This document shows, piece by piece, positions 12,161-22,500 of a stretch of 64,000 bases of DNA. Below the pieces are notes generated by a model. That model was not told where the DNA came from. It searched no databases and worked only from the letters and a program-made list of their open reading frames with translations. The stretch covers positions 25,176,738-25,240,737 of the forward strand of contig CM064870.1 of the NCBI GenBank assembly GCA_032719365.1, written 5' to 3'. Made by a program: the position numbers and the translations under genes. This DNA comes from Prinsepia uniflora. Lineage: Eukaryota; Streptophyta; Magnoliopsida; Rosales; Rosaceae. Position 1 is the stretch's first letter. Every line of letters begins with the position of its first letter.

Positions 12161-12903
12161 GGTTTTGAAAAGATTTGTAATTTAAGCTAAAGACAACACT
12201 AACTAAAAATTAAAATTCAAATGTTCATGCTAATTAGAACTTACAAACCATAGAGTAGTTTCATAGACAAAACCCACACTTTTACGTAAGTAATTTCGAA
12301 TTAACAATCACATTAATTCTAACATTTTGCTCATAATAAACCAATCACGAAATCCTACCTTCATCATCTCAAATACTTACATACATCTTTCAATATTATA
12401 AATGCATCAACCATTAATGTGCGTCAAACATCAATATGCTTCAAACATTTACAACATGATTTACCTTAAGTTTATAATTAAATGCGCCGACAGCGATCAA
12501 CATTTAATCTCTTCAATTCTACTCTAAGTGCACCGACAGCGGATAAAACACTTAACATCAAATTGAAGTTTAAGCACTAAAACATATGAAGTAAAAGAAA
12601 TTCAAAAAGTAAAACACATGGAGATTGCATTCTTACTTACAAATGTTAGAAAGAAAATACCAAGAATAATAGTAAAGAAGAAATGAAAATAACATAAAAA
12701 TAACATAAATTACGAATAAGAATTAAAAGGAAACTAATTAATAAGAAAATCTACAAGAAGTAAAAATGGTCCCCAAAATTGTCTCTCAAAAGAGAGAAAT
12801 AAAAGAACTAAACTAAGAACTAAGAACTAAGAACTAAGAAAAATGAAAGAAATGGAAGAATGAAACTAATTGGGGACTCCCCAAAATACAAGAATTGAAG
12901 CCC

Positions 12904-12911
12904 TATTTATA
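12904..12911 (-). promoter_or_regulatory. TATA box of the nested element's LTR
   Basis: TATAAATA on the minus strand lies about 670 bp into the LTR, in a CCTATAAATAGGGC context. This would place the transcription start near 12875 and define U3 as about 13579-12875. Confidence 0.6.
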
Positions 12912-13579
12912 GGTGGAAAAAGCTATCAAAAATACATAAACAAATACAATAAAAAATGTTAAATAATGGAATGATGAGTAATAAAGATTAGTGATGATGT
13001 TTAGAAGTGGTTTGAGTTGTAAAGTTGCAAAATTGGGTTGAAAAGTGGAAGGAATTTGGGTGGAAGTTGGGTGGAAATTGGGTGGAAGCTGCTGGAAATA
13101 AATTCAGCAGAGAACTGCTGAAAAGAGGAATGGAATTCGGTGGACTGCTGCTGAATGGAAGGCTGGAAGTTCGGCTAGCTTGCGCAGGTGGGCTGTTGAG
13201 GATTTGGGCCAGGCGGATTGGCTGCACGGGCCGAGCAGGTATGGGTAGCGGGCCAGCGGGCCGGAGCTTCTGCTGGGCTTCTTTTTTTTTTTTTTTCTTT
13301 TATGTTGGGCTGGGCTGCATTTATTGGGTTTGGGCTGCACAAATTAATTAATTTAATTAATTTAGAAATATTTCACCGAAATTCGTCCATAATTTATTCG
13401 TTATAATTCCGATCGAGACGATTCTTTCGCCAAAATACTCCAAATTACAAACTTTATTTATTTAAATAAAAATAACACAAAATAAATTAATTTATCTATT
13501 TATTTAATATTTTAATATTAAAAGTCAAGTATAAAGGGTATAAAATAATATAAAATAATGCTTATTTGAGGACCTATCA

Positions 13580-13901
13580 GTACCCAATAGAATTCATAGA
13601 GTACATCCTCACGTCCTACCACCTTCACCTTCTGGAAACAAATCTAGTCCAAAAACTACCTACCGGCTTACAACTTAACGACGTCGACCACCTTGTCGGA
13701 ATAAACCAACAAAGTCCTAAAGGCAATCTCTAGATTGTGGGTTCTCGTCAATAACCTCATATCGATCTGTTATAGTCACTCCTTTTCAATTCCTTCCGTC
13801 ATCCTTCAACGGAACTCACCGTAGTCCTACACCTCTTCACTCCAAGTTTCCTAGGGAAAGTCCTAGACTCTATCCCGAAACCAAACAACACTGTGTACAA
13901 C
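13580..13901 (-). other. Internal remnant of the gag-only element downstream of gag
   Basis: The block continues the internal region after the gag stop and, past the nested insertion, joins 7852-8120. No protease or reverse transcriptase motif can be read. Gag stops just where the aspartic protease would normally begin, so pol appears to have been deleted and not merely mutated. Confidence 0.5.
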
Positions 13902-14966
13902 TCAACCAAGGATAGTAAAAATATCTGTCACGGCACCGGGTGCTGACTGAGCCTCCTGTTGAGTCATCGAATACACTCGGGCCTGGGGTCCTGAAGATCT
14001 ACCACGTCCCCTCAAACTACTAGTGGCACCACCACCTTCTCTGGTACCTGCTGTCCCTGACACTGACGCTGTACTCCATCCGGGCTCCGCCGCTCCTCGG
14101 CCTATACCACCCTCATGTGGTAACAATGGACACTCACGTCGGAAGTGACCTCGCTCCCCACAGTAGTAACACACATCCCGACCAGAAGGACTCGGCCTCC
14201 CTGTAGACGCAACAGACGTCGCACTGGCTTGCGGAGTCGACTGTGCTCGGTAACCACGAAACCATGAACTCTGGAAACTACCAGGTCTGCCAAAACGATC
14301 ATCGCCCGCCGACGATGCTCCACTGAAGTTACCTCTCTTCGATGTCTTCTGGCTCGAAGCTCCAGAAAAAGGTGGCTCCCGGCGTCGTACCAGCAAGCTA
14401 GCCTCAACCCTTACCACAACATCTGACAACTCTCGGAGGGTAGCAACCGATCTAGTCGTCACTATGGCTCGAATCTCGCCTCGCAGGCCCAACTCAAACC
14501 TACGGCACTTCTCGGCTTCAGTGGCCACAAACGCAGGAGCAAAATGAGACAACAACTGAAATTTCTGTTCGTACTCAGCCACACTCATACTCCCCTGTTG
14601 GAGTTGCAGAAACTCAGCCTCCTTGGCATCACAGAAAGAACGAGGGTAATACTGATCCAAAAACCGTTCCCGAAAGGTCTCCCAAGTCACAGTGTGGGCA
14701 TCCCAGCCAGACAACTCGAGGGTATACCACCACTCGTACGCCGCACCATCTAGTAAGAAGGTAGCCAGTAACACTCGATCCTCCGGTGGGCAATGCATCA
14801 CTGCAAAAATCCGCTCAAGTCTCGTGATCCACCTCTGGGCTTCCTCTGGGTCGGCCCCGCCACTGAACGTCGTAGCCCCGAGCCGCTGGGCTTGCTCAAT
14901 CTTAGCACTCTCTGTCCCTCTCGCCGCTTCTTCAGGTCGTGGATGGGGATCACGTCTCGGAGGCAT
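13902..14966 (-). CDS. gag: Ty3/gypsy Gag protein (capsid plus CCHC zinc knuckle), intact ORF
   Basis: The gag polyprotein packages element RNA into cytoplasmic virus-like particles. The ORF is 354 residues from the ATG at 14966 (MPPRRDPHPRPEE), a typical plant Ty3/gypsy gag start; a TTG-initiated extension to 14972 is less likely. About residues 30-190 form the retrotransposon gag core, with AQRWITRLERIF, YEWWYTLE, WETFRERFLDQYYP and LQQGSMSVAEYEQKF. A CCHC knuckle, CYYCGERGHFRREC, lies near residue 268, followed by a Gly/Ser/Arg-rich tail. The ORF stops about where the protease would start, so this is gag without pol. The frame is uninterrupted although the LTRs have diverged by several percent, which may mean purifying selection on gag or simply chance. 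It lies 85 bp after the primer-binding site. Confidence 0.88.
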   Translation of the reverse strand: MPPRRDPHPRPEEAARGTESAKIEQAQRLGATTFSGGADPEEAQRWITRLERIFAVMHCPPEDRVLLATFLLDGAAYEWWYTLELSGWDAHTVTWETFRERFLDQYYPRSFCDAKEAEFLQLQQGSMSVAEYEQKFQLLSHFAPAFVATEAEKCRRFELGLRGEIRAIVTTRSVATLRELSDVVVRVEASLLVRRREPPFSGASSQKTSKRGNFSGASSAGDDRFGRPGSFQSSWFRGYRAQSTPQASATSVASTGRPSPSGRDVCYYCGERGHFRRECPLLPHEGGIGRGAAEPGWSTASVSGTAGTREGGGATSSLRGRGRSSGPQARVYSMTQQEAQSAPGAVTDIFTILG

Positions 14967-15050
14967 AGACAAACGTCCGCTGAAAGAGGCATAGAATCAA
15001 TCAAACAACCTAACCACAACCTTGCAACAGACACAAACCACAAACCTATC

Positions 15051-15061
15051 CTCTGATACCA
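15051..15061 (-). other. Primer-binding site for initiator Met-tRNA
   Basis: TGGTATCAGAG on the minus strand lies two bases downstream of the 5' LTR end at 15064. It matches the 3' end of initiator tRNA-Met, the commonest plant retroelement primer. Confidence 0.85.
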
Positions 15062-15063
15062 AT

Positions 15064-18010
15064 TTTCAGGGCCCACCCCTAATCCCCCAGGATTAGGGAC
15101 TAAACCCTGCTCCCGTCTGACAACCCAAAAATGAAAGACCGAAACAACCTCACAGAAACCACAAATTCCATTGTCAGACGCAGGAGAATTTACAACATCC
15201 CAGAGTCAACATTATACAGAGCATAGTACCAAACTAAGAAAACAAAAACCAATACACAAAACATACGCACAACGGAAAATTTAAATCACTCCGGGGTCAC
15301 TCTCGAGTATTCTATGCCTCTGATGCTGCCTCAACGTCAACCCACGCGCTAGCTCCACGACCTGGAGGGCAAATAAAAACATAAAAGTGTGAGTGGACAT
15401 AAAGAATAAAAGTTTCGAAAACCGTTTTATAATCAAACCAGGGTTTTAGCCCTCTGTTTTGAAAACATACATGCATAACCCATGAGCTGAAACCAGTGGT
15501 AAATCACATAGAAATCAACATAAAAACATTTATACTTCACAAAATCAGCATCATGAAAACAGTGCGATAAAACATAAATCCAAGTCATCATTATCCGATC
15601 AAACCTGAGACCTATCCTAGTCTTTAAACTCCCGAGTCTTTAAACTCAAACCGGGTCTTTAAACCCAATCTAGGCCCGTCCCCCGTCAATCACAATATCC
15701 GGGTCTTTAAACCCAATAACCAGATCCAGAAAATCCAATCCAAAACCATTTGAAAACCATTTCTAAATCCATATCCAAACCCGAATCCGAAATCACTAGT
15801 CTGATACCCTTCCGGCATCCATAACCGTCGTTCCGAACCCAAATCCAAAAATCCACTTTTCAACTTTAAAACCAAATTCCGCTTTCCGAAATCCGATTCT
15901 AAAACCGAAAACCTTGATCATCAAAATCATGTTCCAAAATCCTTTTATAATCATTGAAAACCATTTGCCATTTGAAATCCCCAAAACCATGGCATCGAAA
16001 TTAGAATTCAAACATTTCTCAAAAAACGTGAAATTATGTAAAACCAACATAGCATATTCAATAAACATGAAATCATGAGTAAAACCATAAAACAATTATA
16101 GAAAATTAGTTATGCATGCTCAAGTATAGAGAAAGGGTCCACTCACAGATACCGGGTACGTCACTCGCGTCCCGAACGTCCTGCACGTTCCTCGTCCGCC
16201 TCGGGGACTCCCGATCCTGTCACAAGTCACCAAAGTACGTCACTAACACGTTCACTAAGGTCCTCCTAATTTTCCCCAAAAATCCCCAGGTCCTAAACTT
16301 AACGAACCGAGACCCTAAGCCTTCAACCTCGCGGAACTAACTCGATTCGACGTCCGATTAACCCGAAACCTATTCCAATAGACTCGTTACAACATCTAGA
16401 CCAAAAACTTAGTTGAAAGTTTCCCCAAAAACCGCCGCACGCGCCCCCACGCGCCGCCCAAAGTGGCTGCGCGTGGGCCTCACGCGCCTGCACAGTCACT
16501 GTTCATCTTCAACCTTCGAACCAGTGCACTGTTCCGGACCGGCGTGACCGGTTCTCCGTCGTCCGTCCACCATTCCTGCTCCTCTTTCCACCAAAATCAT
16601 CTTCTTCTACCCAGTAATCGATTCCCCTACTACAAACACTCCAACACAGCCTACATCTCAACGTCCCAAGCTCGAAACAAAAACCACTCATACCCCTGTT
16701 CTTTAATCCGGCCACCCGTCCATTCCCCCAACCTCAAATTTTTTCCCTAAGCTCAAAGACAACTCACTGGACTCCTTAAAACCCCTAAAACAGTTCGACT
16801 CAACCTCAAAACCCATGACTTTAAGTTTGAACCCAAACTAAAAAACAGAGAACACAGTAAACTCACTGTCGTTCTGGCCTCCGCCGTGCAATCCCCCGTC
16901 ACGGATGCACAACCAGCAGCTTCCTAGGACCTCACTGAGTCGACTAACACTCACCAAACCCTTCGACTCGACCCCAGACTTCACGACTATCGATTTTAAC
17001 TTCCACGGCAAAACAGACCAAAGATACGGGGGGAAGAAATTACCTGCCTATCGATCGTCGCCGTGAGCTCAGCCGTGATTATATGACACCTCTCGTCCTC
17101 TTCCGTCCTCTGAACACCACCACCAGCCACGATTGATCAAACACGGCAGCACCACCACCCAACACCCTCTCTGTTTTCTGGTTTTCCCGTGAACCCACAC
17201 ACTCCTCACACACTCAAACTCACAGGAGTTGCCCTCACAACTCACTCACTACCTCCCTCTCGATCTCTACTCACTCACTCAGTCACCAAGCCACACCAAC
17301 ACACACGGGCAACTCTCCAGTTTCTCTTAATCTCACCCTCTGTTTCTCTCTTCTTCCCACAAACACGAACACACACTGCACACATTTAAAACGCACACCG
17401 TGCACTCTTGTGTAGAAACCTCTAGCCCCTTGCCACGTGTCACAATCCTACAAGCCCTCTCACACAATATCCAATCTCCCCTGTACACTTGGCCTTATTA
17501 GATTGGCCCAATTCCCAATGCACCAAAAGACCAAAATGCCCCCTGAGTTAAAATTACCGTTTTGCCCTTCACCGTTCTAGACCCGTATCTTGCCCGTCCA
17601 ATGTTCGATGAAGGAATGCCGCCTGTCGTTGAACTCAGGACGACGAGATCTACCTAACGGTCCTCGGCCTATGTAAAAAAAATCCTATCGTGCTAAAAGT
17701 CAACTTTTCCCCCTTCGTTTACCCAAATTACGGTAATGCCCTCAACCTTCCGAACATCATAACTTCCTCCTCGGATGTCGGAATCGGGCGTGCCACCTGT
17801 CTACTGACTCGTGACGTCTCGAACTACATCACGGTCACCGGTTAATATCCAATTGACCACCTAAACGCAAAGTCAACATTTTACCCAAATCAAGGGCAAA
17901 ATCGTCATTCTACACTAACGGGCCAAAAGTAACCAACTAAACACCGATTAAACTCACTAATCCGTTACTAATCACTTCACTAATCCCGGTTCTCGGGACG
18001 GGTCGTTACA
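15064..18010 (-). mobile_element. 5' LTR of the gag-only element
   Basis: On the minus strand it begins TGTAACGACCCGTCCCGAGA at 18010 and ends near GGGTGGGCCCTGA beside the primer-binding site. It is collinear with 4889-7851. It contains the RY/GTGAGTGGAC inverted bracket and the TTTAAAGAC hairpin array (about 15620-15720). There is no coding content. Confidence 0.85.
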
Positions 18011-18165
18011 GCCTTGCAATGTGCTACACCTCATCTTGCACTCTGCTGCACCTCGTCTTACACCCTACTACACCTAATCTTGTACTCTGCTGCACCTCGC
18101 CTTGAACTCTGTTTCACCTCATCTTACACTATTACACCTCACGTTGCATTCTGTTGCACCTCCCC
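18011..18165 (+). repeat. 22-bp minisatellite, right part
   Basis: The array continues from the copy left of the 13 kb element, starting with the duplicated GCCTT. The units are more diverged (CTGCTGCACCTCGTCTTACA, CTACTACACCTAATCTTGTA). Taking away the insertion restores the period across the join. Confidence 0.8.
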
Positions 18166-19545
18166 GTTGAAGGCCTTGATGTTGGTTCCGCCCGCACTTG
18201 AAGATGACAAGTGCGTCGACGCACTAAGTTCTTCCATCCACAAAGCAATACAAGCATGTCAACCGGAGGAGCATCTTGATGTCAAGTCTGCCATCTCTTG
18301 GAGTCAGAAGCTCTAACAAGACCTAGACACGCCACCAGATGGTACTCCACAAAGTGAGGTCTTTAAGACTACAACAGAAGTATGCCTTCATACATCTTGA
18401 AATGATCGTCTCGAAGAGTAGAGCGCACCGCCGCTTGATCATTGCAATTGGACTCATACAGCTCTATGAATATGCAAAAATGTAAAGATCAACAATTAAA
18501 GAAATATTCAAAAGTCTCTCGAATAAGCGTGGAGCTTACTGCAACATCAAAGACTCCCAGATAGAGGTACAACGAAATTGAAGATCAAGCGGAGTCCTAC
18601 TCCTATATATAATTTATCGGAACCACAATACAAATTACATCCCTTAAGATTCCTTGAATTCCTAAGCGATGTGGGGGCATTTGTGGAACCCAAAATTACC
18701 GGAAGAATGTGGAGCTACCACGTGGCCCATGATTCCCGAAATGACTAAATTGCCCCTGGCAATAATACTTAAAGTCCAAGCACCAACATGGCTCAAGCCC
18801 ACAATGCTTAATTTTCTCCTATAGATAGATAGGTTTAGGCTTTTTGTATGGAGGTCGCTCATTATTTACACCAAAGTTTTGCTTAACCAAATTTCCCTTT
18901 CCTTTTAAACCAAGATTTCTTTTACAAAAGTAAACTATACCATCCTCCATTGACATATAAGGCATATTTCTGAGTGTCTCACGAAGAGTGTCGAACCACC
19001 TAGCATTTATAGGGCATATTCTTGAGGATTCAAAGTGTAACTCAACCTCTTAATCCCGTAGTTTTCTTTTTGTACTTGAATATCATGTTTATTGGATTGA
19101 TCGTTAACTTTATTATGGTTTTGTAATTTATATTGATTTCAATAATCTTCCATGTTATGTTTATTCTTAATGCTTGATTAGATATAGGGCGTATTCTCGA
19201 GTCTAGATCATTGAAAGTGTATAGGGCGTATTCCTGAGCACGTATTTAAGATAATATACATGTATTTCATTAAACTAAGGTTTGGAATTTCGTTGATTAT
19301 GGAAATTTGTACGATTTGTGAATGAGTTAGGTTAAAGATGAGTTGAACATATAAATATTAGATTAATAGATTAGTTTAATTACTTAGGAATTTTAAATCA
19401 ATCTCTTTACCCCCAAATTAACTAATCAAACGATAATTATGCTTAGGTACCCTCAATCCCCAGTTAAGAACGATCCTTATTTACCAATGCTACATTTACA
19501 AAAAAAAAAGGGTTTTTAATTGCTTACTTTTCCTTAAGTGTTGAG
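18166..19545 (+). mobile_element. Distal part of the H 3' LTR (U3/R and most of U5)
   Basis: There is no coding content. The final stretch (GATCCTTATTTACCAATGCT, then ACATTTACAAAA...CTTAAGTGTTGAG) matches the end of the H 5' LTR at 1365 onward and, in reverse complement, the U5 of the nested element near 11856-11905. It is cut at TTGAG (19541-19545) by the following insertions, and its last 47 bases are at 25290-25336. The sequence GGGCRTATTCTTGAG and variants recur near 18965, 19010, 19190 and 19230. Confidence 0.6.
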
Positions 19546-22500
19546 TGACACGACCCATCCCAATCCGCCCCCCTCCCCAAGATTATCGCAGGATGTACCA
19601 TGCTCCCGTCTGACACGAAAGTGTCAGATAGGGATAACTAAAAACTTCAGCCCGACCGGGGCTTCCAGAGCGCGCTAGAATCGGTGGAGGAGTGCAATGT
19701 CTCGGTCTCTGCTACAGCCCGCATCCGTGATCAACCTGAAGGGCATTAAAACCATTAAAAGCTGTGAGTGGACGAAAATCAATTAGTTCACGAAACACAT
19801 CTATTAAAAAGATAGTTATGCTTTTCACTAAAAAGTATGCATGCATTTGAAAACCAGTAATCAAACCATTTACTTAAATTAAATCATTATGGTTTTAGCT
19901 CAAAACCGTATATATGGGAACTCAGCCCAAAACCATAGAATACCAAAATCGGTAAATCCAGATCCACTTGGGCCACTACCCAAATCCATATACACAGAAA
20001 TACCATTTCATAAATCCAATCATTCATGTTTACCAAATACCATATAACCAATCGTCGGCATCCCTGATGCCTGACATCCCCGATGTCATAATCAGTATTG
20101 TCACGGTTTCCAAAGCTACGCGTGCTACTAGGGATCTCAAGCCCCAAGTCTCCCCAGGGACCACCCAGGTCAATGTGTAACTACCCGTCCCAGATTTTGG
20201 GATTAGATTAGTGATTAATGATGGATTAGTGAAGTTAATTGGTGATTAGTTGGGTGATTTCGGATGGACGGTGCGAAATGACGGTTTTGCCCCTAGAATG
20301 GGCAGATTGTTGACTTTTGGTTCGGACGATCAAACGGACTTTAGCCAATGACTGTGACGTAGTTTGGGATGTCACGAGTTAGTAGACAGGCGGCATGTCC
20401 TATTCCGACATTCGGGGAAGAAGTTATGGGCCTCGGAAGTTGAGGGGCATTTTGGTAATTTGGCCTAAAGGGCAGTTTGGTCATTTGGTTGCATTGGGAT
20501 TTATGCCCAATGACAATTGTACACTTGGCTACCTTGGGATTTATGCCCAATGGATGTGGGACACTTGTACCCTCTCTAGACGTCTGTGGAACCTTGTTAA
20601 CCACCGTACAATTGTATCACGATGATTTAAATGGTTTAAACGGTTTTGGGTGAAAATGAAAAACAGAGACAGTGGGTGATTGTGAGAACCAATCCCCTCA
20701 ACCTTCAATGATTACTCGTGATTGGTGAAGGGAACTAAGAGAAGACAGTGAGAGGATTGTGGTGGTGCTGCCACGAGGACCGTCGTGGACAATGACCATG
20801 ACCCGTAAGATAAACCCGTGAAAAACATAGTGCACCTATGACCTTACCTATGAAATCCCCTCAAACGTCAACAGTTGTGTGTGACTTGTGAATGAAGGAT
20901 GGAAAGGGAGTCGAGATGAATGTGGTGGTTGCCACGGTGGAGCCTACGACGACGATTTGAGGTAGGTAACCCGAGGGCTTCTGTTTCGATTTGAAAATGG
21001 TACCTGGAATTCTAGTAGTCATTCATCGATTTGGTAAATTAGGTAATGTTGTGGAAGTTAAAGGAAGCTATATGGACTAGAACCATGGCTTGAGGTGGCC
21101 TGCGTCATGATGACACGACGGTGGGAACGTGGAGGTTTCTTCTTCGAGTTAGATGGTAAGAAACAGACCTTATTTTTGTGTTTTGAAATCGTAGATGGAT
21201 AGAGGATAACTAGACAAAGAGATAGGAGGTGAAAGGGTTTAAATAAGACTAAAAATGGACAAACTATGGCAATGAACCGCCCTCGCCAGTTCGGCTGGAC
21301 CGGGCTGAACCGAACCGATCTGAACCAATCGACCAGAGGTTGAAGGAGATGAATAGTGCCTACACGTGAGGCCCACTCGCAGCCCCTTTGAGGAAGTTTT
21401 CAATACGACTTTTAATGTAATCGATGTAACGAACATTTTGGGACTGGTTTTGAGTCGATCGGACATCGTTTCGATATGATTCGGCATGTCCGAAGGTTTA
21501 CGATCGTATCTAAAAATAGTTAAAAATTGAAAAAATTACGGGGATTTAGTAGAAGCATATTGAATTAGTTAGTGACCTTAGAATGTGATATGGATAGGTT
21601 TGGGAAGTCCGGTGATAGTGGATTAGCTGGGAACGGCGTATTGCACGCGTATCGATGCAGCACCGGGAATGGTTTGTGAGTTGACTTTGCTTTCTAAATT
21701 ATGATGCATGCATAAATGTTTTATATGTTTTCTATATGTGATTTTTATGTTTATGATTATGATCTTTATGATTTCCGTTTTGCACGTATTTCGAGATATT
21801 TGACGTATTTGCACGTTTTACAAGATTCTGTCTTGAATTGTGATTTGATATGATTTCGATGATTTACTTTTGAGATTTGAATTATGATTTGATTTCAAGG
21901 ATTTATAAATGGATTTCGGAAAGTGCTTTCGGGCTTGAGGCCCAATTTCTAAAGATTTCGAATTCCGGTTTTCATATGATTTCTGGATTTGAAATCGGGA
22001 TTTCAAATGATGATTTCGGATTTGGTTTTGGAATTTGGATTTCGATGGATTTCTGGATTTTTCTATGATTTTCACTTGGTTTTGGGTTTAAAGACCTGTT
22101 GCTATGGATGGATCTGGTTTTTGGTTTAAAGACCCGGTTGATTAATGATGGGGGAGGGCCCTTGATTGATATGTTTTGAGTTTAAAGACTCGGATATGTT
22201 TTGAGTTTAAAGACTCAGATATGTTTTGAGTTTAAAGACTCGGTTATTGTGATATCCCCCGAGGCCTGTTGTTTGTGTTTTGAGTTTAAAGACTCGTTGA
22301 TATCTTGGGAAGGCCTAATATATGTGTTTTGAGTTTGAAGACTCATTGATATGAGATCTAGCAGATTGATTGACTTGTGATTTAGTATTGATTTTCCCAT
22401 GGTTTTCAGATGTTTTGGGCGGTGGCCCAGATGAATTGGATTTGTGGATTTTGGGGCTGAGTTCCCGTACTTTGCTTTTGATTTATGATTTTGGACTATG

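Larger units (their letters stand above)
8121..13579 (-). mobile_element. Nested non-autonomous Asp-primed LTR element with aberrant 3' end
   Basis: The insertion is flanked by GTACC on both sides (8116-8120 and 13580-13584). On the minus strand it reads: 5' LTR 13579-11786 (1,794 bp), AT-rich spacer, tRNA-Asp primer-binding site 11780-11763, a 3.3 kb coding-free internal region, polypurine tract 8462-8443, then a 3' LTR reduced to a palindrome (8442-8121). Both outer ends are the same U3 terminus, TGATAGGTCC in inverted orientation. It has no gag or pol, so it was mobilised in trans. It interrupts the internal region of the gag-only element downstream of gag. Confidence 0.85.
11786..13579 (-). 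mobile_element. 5' LTR of the nested element
   Basis: On the plus strand it runs TGACTATGCT...GGACCTATCA. It contains a TATA box (12904-12911), a stretch dominated by AAAGAATAAAAGAATTAAA-like repeats (about 11935-12160) and a U3 end identical to the right arm of the palindrome at 8121-8442. Open frames at about 12988-13351 are low-complexity overlaps and carry no domain. Confidence 0.8.
4889..18010 (-). mobile_element. Gag-only giant-LTR retrotransposon (TR-GAG type), complete with TSD
   Basis: Two LTRs of about 2.95 kb in direct orientation (15064-18010 is the 5' LTR, 4889-7851 the 3' LTR) bracket an internal region holding a Met-tRNA primer-binding site (15051-15061), one gag gene (13902-14966) and a polypurine tract (7852-7868). 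The element is flanked by the 5-bp duplication GCCTT (4884-4888 and 18011-18015) and interrupts a 22-bp minisatellite in phase. Without the nested insertion 8121-13579 the internal region is only about 1.75 kb, with no protease, reverse transcriptase or integrase. This matches the described TR-GAG class of plant non-autonomous elements that keep gag only. In the stretches compared the LTRs are about 93% identical, so it is not recent. Confidence 0.85.

Noticed and set aside
15051..15061. tRNA gene suggested by the Met-tRNA match
   Set aside because: Only the 3'-end complement is present, at the primer-binding position beside an LTR. The same applies to 30808-30819 and 32461-32472.
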